From NCBI GenBank assembly GCA_964436825.1, contig CAYTEO010000029.1, forward strand, positions 1-33,489: DNA of 33,489 nucleotides, given 5' to 3'. Origin of the DNA: CAYTEO01 sp964436825 (GTDB lineage: Bacteria > Krumholzibacteriota > Krumholzibacteriia > LZORAL124-64-63). A program made the position numbers and the translations under genes. The stretch's first letter is position 1, and each line of letters starts with the position of its first letter. Of this stretch, positions 6,313 through 15,198 are shown in pieces. The notes below the pieces were generated by a model. It ran no database searches and was not told where the DNA came from. It saw nothing but the letters and a program-made list of their open reading frames with translations.

Positions 6313-8535
6313 ATGCACGACTCGTGGCTCGACAGGCTGATGTCCCGCAAGGGGCTCTACACCGCGTTCTGGGTCGTGGGGATCATCATGGTCACCGCCC
6401 TGATCGTCTTCACGGCCAACCTCCAGAAGGAGGTGCCGCCCATCCCGGAGAAGGTCGTCTCCGCGTCGGGTGAGGTCCTCTACACCCACGACGACGTGGT
6501 GAACGGCAAGGCCATGTTCCAGCAGTTCGACCTGATGGACTACGGCACCCTGCTGGGCATGGGGGCCTACCTGGGACCGGACTTCTCGGTGGAGTTCTTC
6601 CACCGCCGCGCCGAGTTCCTGTACGAACGGTTCGCGCGCGAGGTCTACGGCGTCTCCGCCGACGACCTGACCGACGTCCAGCGCGCCGCCGTCAAGGAGA
6701 TGGTCAAGGCCGACTTCCATGCAGGCACCGAGCTGGTCCCCGGCACGGTCACCTACTCGGACGCCTCGGCGGCCGCCTACAAGGCCAACGTGGACTACCT
6801 GGTCGACTTCCTGGTGGGCGGCAACAAGGAGCTGGCCTGGCCCGGCGGTGTCATCCGTCCCGAGGAGGCGCGGCTGATCGCCGCCTTCGTCGACTGGAGC
6901 CAGCTGGTGGCCTCGAGCAAGCGCCCGGGCACCGACCGCACCTGGAGCAACAACTGGCCGGCCGAGCCCCTGGTGGACCAGGGGCCCACCTGGACGACCC
7001 ACCTGTTCACCCTGTGGGAACTGCTGGCACTGTGGGTCGGCACGATCCTGGTCCTGTGGCTCGCCTACGACAAGCTGCTGAAGAAGGATCCGGACGAGGT
7101 CCTGGAGCAGCCCCTGACCATCAAGAAGCTCTTCCCCTCCCAGGAGAAGCTCCTGAAGTACGTGCCGGTGGTGGGGCTGTTCATGTTCCTGCAGATCGTC
7201 CTGGGCGGCTACCTGGCCCACATCTACACCGAGCCGGCCAAGAACTTCGTCCTGTCCCAGAGCATCATCCCCTTCAACGTCATGCGCGCCCTGCACACGA
7301 ACCTGGCCATCGTCTGGGTGGCCATCGGCTGGCTGGTGGGCGGGATGATGATCGCGCCGCTGGTGGGCAAGGAGGACCTCAAGTTCCCGTGGCTGGTGGA
7401 CGTGCTCTGGGCGGCGCTGCTGGTGGTCGGCGGCGGCGGCCTGGTGGGGATCTACCTGGGCGCCACGGGCCACCTGCGCGACGTCTGGTTCTGGCTGGGC
7501 AACGAGGGGCGCGAGCTGCTCAACCTGGGCCGCGTCTGGGACATCGGCCTGGTGGCCGGGCTGGTGATGTGGTTCCTGATGGTCTTCAGCGTCATCCGCA
7601 AGGCCAAGGAGAACAACGTCCTGGTCGGGACGATCATCTGGAGCGCCTTCGGCATCGCCACGCTGTACATGGCGGGCATGATGCCGCTGCACAAGATCAT
7701 GCCCAACTACACGGTCGACGACTACTACCGCTGGTGGGTCGTCCACCTGTGGGTGGAGCTGACGTTCGAGCTGTTCGCCGCGGGCGTGCTGGCCTACCTG
7801 ACCGTCGCCCTCGGCCTGGTGCCGCGCAAGACGGCCGAGCGGATCATGCTCTTCGAGCTGGGCCTGATCGCCCTGAGCGGCACCCTGGGCGTGGGACACC
7901 ACTACTGGTGGCAGGGCCTGGACGAGTACTGGATCGCCATCGGCGGCATCTTCTCGGCCCTGGAGCCGCTGCCCCTGGTGCTGCTGATGATCGAGGCCTT
8001 CAAGGAGCAGCGCGAGATCACCGCGCGGGGCGAGTCGTTCCCCTTCGCGGTGCCGTTCCTGTTCCTGGCCGGCAGCGCGTTGCTCAACTGGCTCGGCGCC
8101 GGTTTCCTGGGCATGGTCATCAACACCCCGACGATCAACTACTACAGCCACGGCACGTACCTGATCATGCCCCACGGCCACGTGGCCCTGCTGGGCGCCT
8201 TCGGGTACATCTCGCTGGCCTTCATGTACCTGGTCACCCGGGCGAACGCCATGGCCAAGGGTCTGGAGTGGAACGAGAAGCCCAGCCGCATCGGCTTCTG
8301 GCTGCTGACCTCGGGCGTGATCATCTTCGCGATCCCGACGCTGGTCATCGGCTTCGAGCAGGCGCGCATCGCCCACGACGTGGGCTACTGGTTCACGCGC
8401 CAGCGCGAGGCCGTCGAGCCGCTGAAGGGCTGGATGTGGTCGCGGCTGCTGCCGGACGGCCTGATGATCGCCGGTGCGCTGACCATCTTCCTGGACCTGG
8501 TCAAGAAGAGCCTGCTGACGCGCAAGGCCGCGTAG
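6313..8535 (+). CDS. norB: Quinol-dependent nitric oxide reductase (qNOR)
   Basis: The product is a 740-residue inner-membrane enzyme that reduces two NO to N2O with electrons from quinol. The N-terminal third is one membrane helix plus a periplasmic domain like NorC but without a CXXCH haem site, as in single-subunit qNOR. The catalytic haem-copper-oxidase-like core follows. Metal ligands expected for the family are present: H328 (ALHTNLAIVW), H478 and E482 in HLWVE, H529-H530 in GHHYWW, and H621 and H623 in PHGHVALLG. E482 with H478, H529 and H530 matches the non-haem FeB site. The start has GGAGG eight bases upstream. The gene follows the Rrf2 regulator gene, shares its operator, and ends at a strong hairpin, so it forms its own transcription unit. 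No norC, norD or norQ accompanies it, which fits NO detoxification rather than full denitrification. Confidence 0.95.
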   Translation: MHDSWLDRLMSRKGLYTAFWVVGIIMVTALIVFTANLQKEVPPIPEKVVSASGEVLYTHDDVVNGKAMFQQFDLMDYGTLLGMGAYLGPDFSVEFFHRRAEFLYERFAREVYGVSADDLTDVQRAAVKEMVKADFHAGTELVPGTVTYSDASAAAYKANVDYLVDFLVGGNKELAWPGGVIRPEEARLIAAFVDWSQLVASSKRPGTDRTWSNNWPAEPLVDQGPTWTTHLFTLWELLALWVGTILVLWLAYDKLLKKDPDEVLEQPLTIKKLFPSQEKLLKYVPVVGLFMFLQIVLGGYLAHIYTEPAKNFVLSQSIIPFNVMRALHTNLAIVWVAIGWLVGGMMIAPLVGKEDLKFPWLVDVLWAALLVVGGGGLVGIYLGATGHLRDVWFWLGNEGRELLNLGRVWDIGLVAGLVMWFLMVFSVIRKAKENNVLVGTIIWSAFGIATLYMAGMMPLHKIMPNYTVDDYYRWWVVHLWVELTFELFAAGVLAYLTVALGLVPRKTAERIMLFELGLIALSGTLGVGHHYWWQGLDEYWIAIGGIFSALEPLPLVLLMIEAFKEQREITARGESFPFAVPFLFLAGSALLNWLGAGFLGMVINTPTINYYSHGTYLIMPHGHVALLGAFGYISLAFMYLVTRANAMAKGLEWNEKPSRIGFWLLTSGVIIFAIPTLVIGFEQARIAHDVGYWFTRQREAVEPLKGWMWSRLLPDGLMIAGALTIFLDLVKKSLLTRKAA

Positions 8536-8554
8536 AGGGAGCAGGGCCGGCGGA

Positions 8555-8587
8555 GAAGGGGCGGGGACGTCACGTTCCCGCCCCTTC
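8555..8587 (+). terminator. Terminator hairpin after norB
   Basis: A 15-bp stem (8555-8569 with 8573-8587, one G-U pair) is built on GAAGGGGCGGGG / CCCGCCCCTTC and closed by a 3-base loop. Only a short T-poor tail follows. Confidence 0.7.
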
Positions 8588-8591
8588 CGTC

Positions 8592-8620
8592 TTGTCGGCC
8601 GGCAGGGCAGCGACTATCCT
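8592..8620 (+). promoter_or_regulatory. Possible promoter of the gph/ygfK-like pair
   Basis: TTGTCG (8592-8597), a 17-base spacer, then TATCCT (8615-8620), between the norB terminator and the HAD phosphatase start. Each hexamer matches the consensus at four positions. Confidence 0.35.
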
Positions 8621-8677
8621 CCCCACCGGCCCGACGCACACGTCCTACGATCACGGCCCCAGGCGCCAGGAGGCCCC

Positions 8678-9370
8678 ATGGGACACCGCAAGCACCCCGG
8701 CGGCAGGGTCCGCGCCCTGATCTTCGACCTGGACGGGACGCTCATCGACTCCGGTGTCGACATCGCCCGGGCGGCCAACCACGGCCGGGCGGCGCTGGGA
8801 CGGCCGCCGCTGCCCGAGCCCGTGCTGATCGGATTCATCGGCGACGGCATCGAGAAGCTGATGCGCCGTGCCCTGGTCCACGACGGCGACGAGCCCTCCG
8901 AGGACGAGCTGCGGACGGCCCTGGCCGCCATGCGCGACCACTACGGACGCCACTGTACCGACCAGACCCGTCTCTATCCCGGCGCCCTGGACGTCCTGTT
9001 CCACTTCCGCCGCCTGCCGCTGCACCTGGCCACCAACAAGCCGCGCGTGTTCACCGAGCGGATCCTGCGCGACCTCTCCATCGACGGCGCGTTCCGGCGG
9101 GTTGTCGCCGCGGACGACGTCACCCGCAAGAAGCCCGATCCCGAGCCCCTGCAGCGCTGCCTGGCAGGGCTGGACGTCCCCCCGGCCGAGGTGGCCGTCG
9201 TCGGCGACAGCCCCAACGACGTGCTGGCCGCGCGGGCCCTGGGCGCGGTGAGCGTCGGGGCGGCCTATGGCCTGACCGCGCGCGAGCGGCTGCTGGCCGC
9301 CCGGCCCGACCACGTCATCGAGTCGCTGGCGGAGCTGAAGAACCTGTTTCCCTCCCGCCTGACCCTCTAG
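8678..9370 (+). CDS. gph: HAD-superfamily phosphatase, phosphoglycolate-phosphatase type
   Basis: The protein is 230 residues and cytoplasmic. HAD motif I is DLDGTLIDS near residue 17, with the nucleophile and general-acid aspartates. The cap domain is alpha-helical (about 30-95). Motif II is in LHLATNKPR, motif III is the Lys of TRKKPDPEPL, and motif IV is VVGDSPNDVLAA. The family hydrolyses 2-phosphoglycolate to glycolate, but members also act on other small phosphate esters, so the substrate is not certain. AGGAGG lies four bases upstream of the ATG. The stop codon sits directly against the ribosome binding site of the next gene, so the two are co-transcribed. No functional link between them is obvious. 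Confidence 0.8.
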   Translation: MGHRKHPGGRVRALIFDLDGTLIDSGVDIARAANHGRAALGRPPLPEPVLIGFIGDGIEKLMRRALVHDGDEPSEDELRTALAAMRDHYGRHCTDQTRLYPGALDVLFHFRRLPLHLATNKPRVFTERILRDLSIDGAFRRVVAADDVTRKKPDPEPLQRCLAGLDVPPAEVAVVGDSPNDVLAARALGAVSVGAAYGLTARERLLAARPDHVIESLAELKNLFPSRLTL

Positions 9371-9379
9371 GAGGTGACC

Positions 9380-11131
9380 GTGAGCCGCGACCTCGTTCCC
9401 CTGTCGCTGTCCGAGCTCCTCGGCCGGATCGTCCGCGAGTGGGAGCGCGACCGCCGGATCCTCGACCTGCCCGCCGGCCGCTTCTGGCGACGCGACCCCG
9501 GAGTCGACCTCTCCGACACGGTCATGGGCCATCCCGTGGCCACGCCGCTGGGTCCGGCGGCGGGACCGCACACCCAGCTGGCGGGGAACATCGTCCTGGG
9601 CTGGCTCGCGGGCGGGCGGGTCTTCGAGCTGAAGACCGTCCAGGCCCTCGACGAGCTGGAGATCCCTCGGCCGTGCATCGACATGGCGACCGTCGGCTAC
9701 AACGTCGAGTGGAGCCAGGAGCTGACCCTGGACGAGTCGCTGCGCGAGTACGCCAGGGCCCACCTGGCCCTGGCGATCCTGGGCCGCTGGGAGCCGCTGC
9801 GGGAGGTGCTGGGCGAGCCGGGACCGCACCTGTTCGAACTGTCGGTCGGGTACGACCTGGAGGGCCTGCAGGGGGAGAAGATGACCCGCTTCCTGGAGCG
9901 GGCCGCCGACATCGCGGACCTGGTGGACGGGTTGCGGGAGGAGGTGCCGGCCCCGCTGCGGCACCTGGCCGATGTGCCGGTCCCGTCGCGGCTGGCGGCG
10001 GGGACGAACCTGTCGACCTTCCACGGCTGCCCGCCCGAGGAGATCGAGGGGATCGTCCGCCACCTGATCGACGCCCACGACCTGGACGTGACGGTCAAGC
10101 TCAACCCCACGCTGCTGGGCTACGAGCGGGTCCGCGCCATCCTCCACGACCGCCTCGGCTACGCGCACGTGGAGCTGGACCGGGACGCCTTCGCGGCCGA
10201 CCTGCAGCTGGACCGGGCCGTCACCATGTTGACCGGCCTGGCCGACCATGCCGCCGCGCGCGGCAGGCGGCTGGGGATCAAGCTGACCAACACGCTGGTG
10301 GTCCGCAATCCCGGTGCGCCGCTGCCGGGGGAGACCCGCTACCTCTCGGGGCCGCCGCTGCACGTGCTGGCCGTCGAGCTGCTGTCCGTCCTGGAGGAGG
10401 CGCTGCCGGGACGGCTGGCGACCGCGGGCGGGGAGATCCCGGTGGCCTTCTCCGCGGGGATCGACGAACGGAACGTGGCCGCCGCCGTCGGCTGCGGGCT
10501 GTCGCCGGTGACCTCGTGCAGCTCGCTGCTCAAGCCGGCCGGCTACGGCGGTTTGCAGCGGCAGGCGAGGGCGCTCGCGACCGCCCTGCGCGAGGCCGGT
10601 TGCCGCGACCTGGCCGCCTGGCGCGCCCGCGCCCGCGGCGCGGCCCGGACGGCGGGACACGCCACCGCCGCGGCCGCCTACGCCGCCCGCCTGGCCGGCA
10701 CCGACGCCGCGGCGCCCTACGCGGCGGCCGCGGTGGAGAAACCGCCCCGCCGCGTCGACCGCCGCCTGGCCCTGTGGGACTGCTCCAGCTGCAACCTCTG
10801 CGTGAGCGTCTGCCCCAACGACGCCATGCTCCGCCTGGGAAGGCCGGACGAGCTGGCCGACCGGCTGGAGCGCAGGTGGCAGTTCCTCTGCCTGGCCGAT
10901 CTCTGCAACGACTGCGGCAACTGCACGACCTTCTGTCCCGAGACCGGGGCACCGCACCGGGACAAGCCGCGGCTGTACCTCCGCAAGGAGGCGCCGGCGA
11001 CGGAAGGGCACTACCGCCTGGCGGCCGACGGCGACCGCTGGCGGGTCGACGGCGCACCCGACGCGGCGATCGTCGCCGGGATCGTCAACGGGGAGAAGGG
11101 GCTGGCACTGAGGCCGGCGGAGGGGAGCTGA
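9380..11131 (+). CDS. YgfK-like flavin/Fe-S protein lacking the central reductase domain
   Basis: The protein is 583 residues. The first 400 or so resemble the dihydroorotate-dehydrogenase-like N-terminus of YgfK, annotated as a putative selenate reductase subunit: ATPLGPAAGPHTQLAGNIV, FELKTVQ, LSTFHGCPPEEIE, VKLNPTLLGYERV and GIKLTNTL. The C-terminus has two 4Fe-4S ferredoxin motifs, CSSCNLCVSVCP and CNDCGNCTTFCP, like the extreme C-terminus of YgfK. YgfK is about 1030 residues in Escherichia coli and has a GltD-like NADPH-binding domain between these parts. Here that domain is replaced by an Ala/Arg-rich linker. Electrons probably come from ferredoxin or a partner protein; the substrate is unknown. 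The frame opens at GTG 9374, but that codon lies within AGGAGG, so the GTG at 9380 is preferred. Coupled to the phosphatase gene upstream. Confidence 0.75.
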   Translation: MSRDLVPLSLSELLGRIVREWERDRRILDLPAGRFWRRDPGVDLSDTVMGHPVATPLGPAAGPHTQLAGNIVLGWLAGGRVFELKTVQALDELEIPRPCIDMATVGYNVEWSQELTLDESLREYARAHLALAILGRWEPLREVLGEPGPHLFELSVGYDLEGLQGEKMTRFLERAADIADLVDGLREEVPAPLRHLADVPVPSRLAAGTNLSTFHGCPPEEIEGIVRHLIDAHDLDVTVKLNPTLLGYERVRAILHDRLGYAHVELDRDAFAADLQLDRAVTMLTGLADHAAARGRRLGIKLTNTLVVRNPGAPLPGETRYLSGPPLHVLAVELLSVLEEALPGRLATAGGEIPVAFSAGIDERNVAAAVGCGLSPVTSCSSLLKPAGYGGLQRQARALATALREAGCRDLAAWRARARGAARTAGHATAAAAYAARLAGTDAAAPYAAAAVEKPPRRVDRRLALWDCSSCNLCVSVCPNDAMLRLGRPDELADRLERRWQFLCLADLCNDCGNCTTFCPETGAPHRDKPRLYLRKEAPATEGHYRLAADGDRWRVDGAPDAAIVAGIVNGEKGLALRPAEGS

Positions 11132-11140
11132 CGGCCGGGC

Positions 11141-13090
11141 TCAGTAGCGGATCGTCCCGAACAGCTCCACGCCCTCGAAGGCCGGCTCGTACTTGCAGAC
11201 GCCGCCGGCGCACAGGTAGCCCCCCAGCCGCTTGCCCGCCCACAGGGTGAACTGGGAGCCGCCCGGGGTGACGTAGGCCACCTGCAGGGCGGGGAACGGC
11301 CCGTCGTCCTCGCGCGCGTCGCGCTGGGTGTCGAACTTGTCGTTCGTCTCCAGGATGGCGCTCCAGGACCAGTGGGGGGCGACCGTGTACTCGAGGGTCG
11401 TGAACTGCTGGTCGTACTCGCCGAGGGTGCCGAAGGCGTTGCCCGGATCCTCGACGTGCTGCTGCTCGAACTTCAGGCCCACGGCACGGCGGCTGTCCCG
11501 GTGCCAGGTGGCCTCGGCGACCACGGTCCAGTAGCGCTGCTCCCGCTGCAGGTCGGGGTCGTAGACGTCGCGCCGGTCCAGGCCCGCGCGGACGAACCAC
11601 GGCCCCCAGTCGCGCCGCTCCACGTGGCCGTAGAACTCCCGGAACAGGCGCCTGCCGTCCTGGTCCTCGGTGTAGGCGTTGTTGAGCAGGATGCTCCATC
11701 CGTCGCCGCCGCTCCAGTTGCCCTCCACCTGGTAGCCGCGCTCGCTGTCGGCGTCGCGCAGGTAGGGGTGGCGGTTCAGCAGCGTGTAGAGGTGCTCCCG
11801 GGTCAGCGACGGCGGATTGTTGACCGGCTCGCGTCCGTCGGCCGCGGGCAGGATCGTGAAACGGTCGTAGTCCTTCCCCTCCAGCGACAGACCGAACCCG
11901 CCGCCGAAGACGTTCAGCCCGGCGTAGACGGCGTGCCCCCAGCGGGCGTGCCAGTCGCCGCCGTCGGCCTGGAGCCACTGCTTCCGCGCGCCCCACTCCA
12001 GGTACGCGCCGCCGTGGGCGGCGTTGGCCCCCACCCGGCCCGAGACGACGTAGTCGCGCAGCAGTTCCCCGTCGCGCACGGGCGTGGAGGGGGACTGCCA
12101 GGTCAGGGCCGAGGCGCCGACGACGAGGCCGCGCCCCAGGTCGACCTCCTGGTCCAGGCCGCGCAGGTCCAGGTCCAGGTTCGAGGGGGTGCCGGAGAGG
12201 AAGGTGCCGCGCCAGCGGCCGACCCCGGCGTCGACCCGGAAGCCGTCCAGGGCCGTGTCGACCCGGATGACCCGGTCCTCGTAGAGGGAGAGCAGGAGGC
12301 CGCGGCCGAACATGCCGTAGAAGTGGCCGGCCCGGACGCGCACGTGGTCGCCGGTGAACTCGACCCAGCGGTGGCGGATCTCGTCGCGGCGACGGCCCTC
12401 CTCGGACGGCTGCTCGTGGTTGAACAGCACGCCCAGGCGGACCCGCTCGCCGGTCCAGATGGCATCAAGCCAGTTCTCGGTGATCTCGGCCTGCGTGTCG
12501 GTGTTGTAGCGGTACTGGAACTGGTCGGAGACCTGCAGGACGCCCCCCGCGACGCCGTCGGGGGTGCTGCCGGCGGGAGCCGCCGCGGTGGACGGCCGCG
12601 GGGACAGCAGACGCTCGACCGCCTCCCGCAGGTGCTGCTCGTCCCCCTCGCGGTAGCCCTGGTGGCTGTAGGCCACCGACCCGTCCCGGTCCAGCAGGAC
12701 CAGGAACGGCAGGCTCGTCACCTGGTAGCGGCGCTGGATCTCGCCGTCGGTGTCCAGCAGGACGACCAGGTGGTCGAAGCCGCGGGAGCGGACCAGCGCC
12801 GGCACCTTGTGGGCGCTGCGGGGGGAGTCGGCGTCGACGGCCAGGACGGTCAGCTCGCCGGCATGGGCCGCGGCCAGCTCTTCCAGGTGGGGCAGCTCCT
12901 TCATGCAGGGGGCGCACCAGCTGGCCCAGAAGGCGACCAGGACCGGTCCGCCGGCCAGGGCGTCGGCGAGGGAGACCCGGCGGCCGTCGATGTCGGGCAA
13001 CGACCAGTCGTCGGCGGCGACGGCGGGGGGGGCCGCCAGGGCGACCGTCAGCGACAGGAACAGCGGCAGCGCGATGCGGATGCGTCTCAC
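11141..13090 (-). CDS. Thioredoxin (TlpA-like)-outer-membrane beta-barrel fusion
   Basis: The protein is 649 residues. A Sec signal (RRIRIALPLFLSLTVALAA, ending AVAA) leads into a TlpA/ResA-type thioredoxin domain at about 25-165, with the active site WCAPC and cis-Pro segment SLPFLV. A low-complexity Ala/Pro linker follows. The remaining 450 residues are rich in alternating aromatic/polar strands (FQYRYNTD, VRVRAGHFYGMFGRG, YWTVVAEATWHR) and end in an aromatic residue (FGTIRY), as outer-membrane barrels do; it resembles DUF6029-type proteins. The start is GTG at 13090 with GGAGGAG six bases upstream; the frame continues to 13147 but lacks a ribosome site there. Last gene of a three-gene operon. 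It probably exposes a thiol-disulfide domain to the periplasm from the outer membrane. Confidence 0.75.
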   Translation of the reverse strand: MRRIRIALPLFLSLTVALAAPPAVAADDWSLPDIDGRRVSLADALAGGPVLVAFWASWCAPCMKELPHLEELAAAHAGELTVLAVDADSPRSAHKVPALVRSRGFDHLVVLLDTDGEIQRRYQVTSLPFLVLLDRDGSVAYSHQGYREGDEQHLREAVERLLSPRPSTAAAPAGSTPDGVAGGVLQVSDQFQYRYNTDTQAEITENWLDAIWTGERVRLGVLFNHEQPSEEGRRRDEIRHRWVEFTGDHVRVRAGHFYGMFGRGLLLSLYEDRVIRVDTALDGFRVDAGVGRWRGTFLSGTPSNLDLDLRGLDQEVDLGRGLVVGASALTWQSPSTPVRDGELLRDYVVSGRVGANAAHGGAYLEWGARKQWLQADGGDWHARWGHAVYAGLNVFGGGFGLSLEGKDYDRFTILPAADGREPVNNPPSLTREHLYTLLNRHPYLRDADSERGYQVEGNWSGGDGWSILLNNAYTEDQDGRRLFREFYGHVERRDWGPWFVRAGLDRRDVYDPDLQREQRYWTVVAEATWHRDSRRAVGLKFEQQHVEDPGNAFGTLGEYDQQFTTLEYTVAPHWSWSAILETNDKFDTQRDAREDDGPFPALQVAYVTPGGSQFTLWAGKRLGGYLCAGGVCKYEPAFEGVELFGTIRY

Positions 13091-13110
13091 GGGCGACTCC
13101 TCCGGGGGGA

Positions 13111-13138
13111 ACGGGGCGCCCCCCGGGGGGCGCCCCGT
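13111..13138 (-). repeat. Perfect 28-bp palindrome between operon genes
   Basis: Arms ACGGGGCGCCCCCC and its exact complement, with no spacer. It lies five bases past the stop of the Omp28-FlgD gene and about 10 bases before the Shine-Dalgarno of the thioredoxin-barrel gene. No T-run follows. It may be a partial terminator or an mRNA-stabilising hairpin that changes the ratio of the two products. Confidence 0.6.
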
Positions 13139-13143
13139 GGCGA

Positions 13144-15198
13144 TCACTTGGCCAGCGTCAGCTTGAGGACGGTCGGTGCCCCGGGACCGGTGATCCGGAC
13201 GAGGTAGAGGCCGCTGGCGGCGCGCCGGCCGTCGTCGGTCAGCCCGTCCCAGCGCAGGCGTCGCTCACCGGCCGGCAACGCGCCGCGCCACAGCTCGCGG
13301 ACGACGCGGCCGGCGGCGTCGTGGATGCGGACGGTCACCGGCAGCGAGGTGCCGGCGGGGGCGTCGAGGGTGAAGCGGATCTCCGTCGCCGGGTTGAAGG
13401 GGTTGGGGGCGGCCGTCAGCCCGGAGACGGCGACGACGGGCAGCCCGCCGCCCGTCCCGACGGTCGAGTCGCGGAACCAGGCGAGGGTCCTGGACATCAG
13501 GTCGGTCCGCTTGTCGGGCGCCGAGATCCCGGTGAAGCCGAAGCCGAGGGTCACGACCTTGCCCCCGTTGCCGACGGCCCGCACGATGGCCACGTCGCCG
13601 GTGTTGTAGATCATCGTGGCCAGCCCGTTGGGGGCCGCGGCCAGGGCGTCGGGGTAGTCCTGGTCGTTCGTGCCGTCGCCGCCGGTGATGGCGAAGAACA
13701 GGCCGTCGTAGACGGCATCGCCCGTGATGCCCCCGACGGACGTCCCGTTGGCGTCGTCGGCCACGTAGGCCACTCCCAGGCGATCGGCGCACCACTGCCG
13801 GGTCTCGTCGCTGCTGTGGCCGCTGGCGGGATCGCAGAGGTCGGCGACGACGTCCTGGCCCGTCAGCAGCAGGTTGCCGCCGGCGTCCAGGAAGCCGTCC
13901 AGGGCGTCGCGCGCATCGGCAGTCAGGGCGGGCAGGGCCAGGTCGGCGTTCCAGACGACGGTCTGGTAGTGCAGGAGGTCATCGACGCGGGGCAGCCCGT
14001 AGACGGCGCGCGACCACGTGGCGTGCGTCGCGCCGGCACCGTCCAGGGCGGCGGTGAAGTAGGCGTCGGTGTCCTGTCCGCCGTCGGCGTCCACGTAGAG
14101 GACCTCGTCACCGGCGGCGATCAGGGTGAACAGGCGCGTGACCGACAGGAAGGGATCGCCCTGGCTCGTCACCGTGACGGTCACCGTCCCGGTCCCGGCG
14201 CCCGAGGGGGTGACGTCCATGGAGATCAGTTCCTCCTGCCCCGCGGCCAGCGGGACGTCGAAGCTGGTCACCCAGGGGGGGTAGCAGGTGGTGCCGGAGC
14301 AGGCCGTCACCGACCAGCCCTCCGGGACGTCGGTGGTGAACGAGACGGTGTAGGTGTCGTCGCTCGTGCCGGCGTTCTCGAGCCAGCCGTCGAAGCGGTA
14401 GAGCTCGCCGACGGGCGAGACCTTTGCCCGGCGCTCGCCGTAGTAGCTGAAGGCGTGGGCCGCGGGGGACTGGGAACCGGCGGCCTGCAGCACCTCGCGG
14501 GTCGCGTCGTCCTGCAGCCAGGCGATCACCTCCAGGTCGGGCGAGTCCCAGGCGGCGTCCACGGTTCCGGAGAGGTGGACGACCAGCGAGTCCCCCTCGA
14601 CCAGGTCCAGGGCCGTGCCGGCGGCGTCGGGCAGCATCCGGCGCGCGGACCAGTAGAAATCCGTCTCCCCGTTGTTGCCCGGGGGCGAGGCGTAGTGGAC
14701 GTGCGCGTCGACGATGGCCGCCCGCAGGCGCAGGTCGGCGGCCGCGATCGGGGCGACGACCTTGATCTCGACGTCGGCGGTGAGCTGGTCGCCGACCCGG
14801 GCGCGGGTGACCCGCAGGCGGACCGGCGAGAGATCCCGCTGGACGGCGGCGTAGGCCGCGTCCAGGGACGACCGGCTGCCCGGCGTCGGGCGCTCGGTGC
14901 CCCCCGCCACCAGGGCCGAGACGTTGTTGATGGCGTAGTAGATGCGCCGCGTGGTCTGCATCGCGTCGTCGACCAGGTAGAACGGATCGACCGGCGACGG
15001 CCAGTTGACGTGGAACTGGACGTTGAGCGCCTCGTGGGGGCCGTGGTCCAGGACGAACTGGTGCGTCACCGGGTTGGCCGTGGCGCAGCTGGCGCAGCTC
15101 ACGTTGGTGAAGGTCTCCAGCAGGACCGTGCGCTGGACGGGGTGGGCCGTGGCCAGGACGGCCGGCAACAGGGCGAGCAGCAGGATGAGTCTTTTCAT
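13144..15198 (-). CDS. Secreted Omp28-like protein with FlgD-type sorting tail
   Basis: The protein is 684 residues. A signal peptide (MKRLILLLALLPAVLATAHP) is followed by an Omp28-like thioredoxin-fold region with VLLETFTNVSCASCATANP (CASC thiol motif). Next are Ig-like beta domains, then a glutamine-amidotransferase-like module at about 365-545 (DEVLYVDADGGQDTDAYF, LDGFLDAGGNLLLTGQDV). The tail, from AAPNPFNPATEIRFTL to LKLTLAK, is a FlgD-Ig / type IX-style sorting domain with GLYLVRI. The protein is therefore probably carried across or onto the outer membrane. The ATG overlaps the TGA of the upstream PEGA gene by four bases (ATGA), a sign of translational coupling. Its function is unknown; CASC suggests redox chemistry or metal binding. 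Confidence 0.8.
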   Translation of the reverse strand: MKRLILLLALLPAVLATAHPVQRTVLLETFTNVSCASCATANPVTHQFVLDHGPHEALNVQFHVNWPSPVDPFYLVDDAMQTTRRIYYAINNVSALVAGGTERPTPGSRSSLDAAYAAVQRDLSPVRLRVTRARVGDQLTADVEIKVVAPIAAADLRLRAAIVDAHVHYASPPGNNGETDFYWSARRMLPDAAGTALDLVEGDSLVVHLSGTVDAAWDSPDLEVIAWLQDDATREVLQAAGSQSPAAHAFSYYGERRAKVSPVGELYRFDGWLENAGTSDDTYTVSFTTDVPEGWSVTACSGTTCYPPWVTSFDVPLAAGQEELISMDVTPSGAGTGTVTVTVTSQGDPFLSVTRLFTLIAAGDEVLYVDADGGQDTDAYFTAALDGAGATHATWSRAVYGLPRVDDLLHYQTVVWNADLALPALTADARDALDGFLDAGGNLLLTGQDVVADLCDPASGHSSDETRQWCADRLGVAYVADDANGTSVGGITGDAVYDGLFFAITGGDGTNDQDYPDALAAAPNGLATMIYNTGDVAIVRAVGNGGKVVTLGFGFTGISAPDKRTDLMSRTLAWFRDSTVGTGGGLPVVAVSGLTAAPNPFNPATEIRFTLDAPAGTSLPVTVRIHDAAGRVVRELWRGALPAGERRLRWDGLTDDGRRAASGLYLVRITGPGAPTVLKLTLAK

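Noticed and set aside
5878..8376. Minus-strand open frame of 832 codons opposite norB
   Set aside because: It is antisense to the clear nitric oxide reductase gene and low in complexity, with no motif.
6313..8535. norB as a cytochrome c-dependent NOR or a cbb3 oxidase
   Set aside because: There is no CXXCH in the N-terminal domain and no norC beside it; the FeB-site glutamate in HLWVE fits NOR rather than an oxidase.
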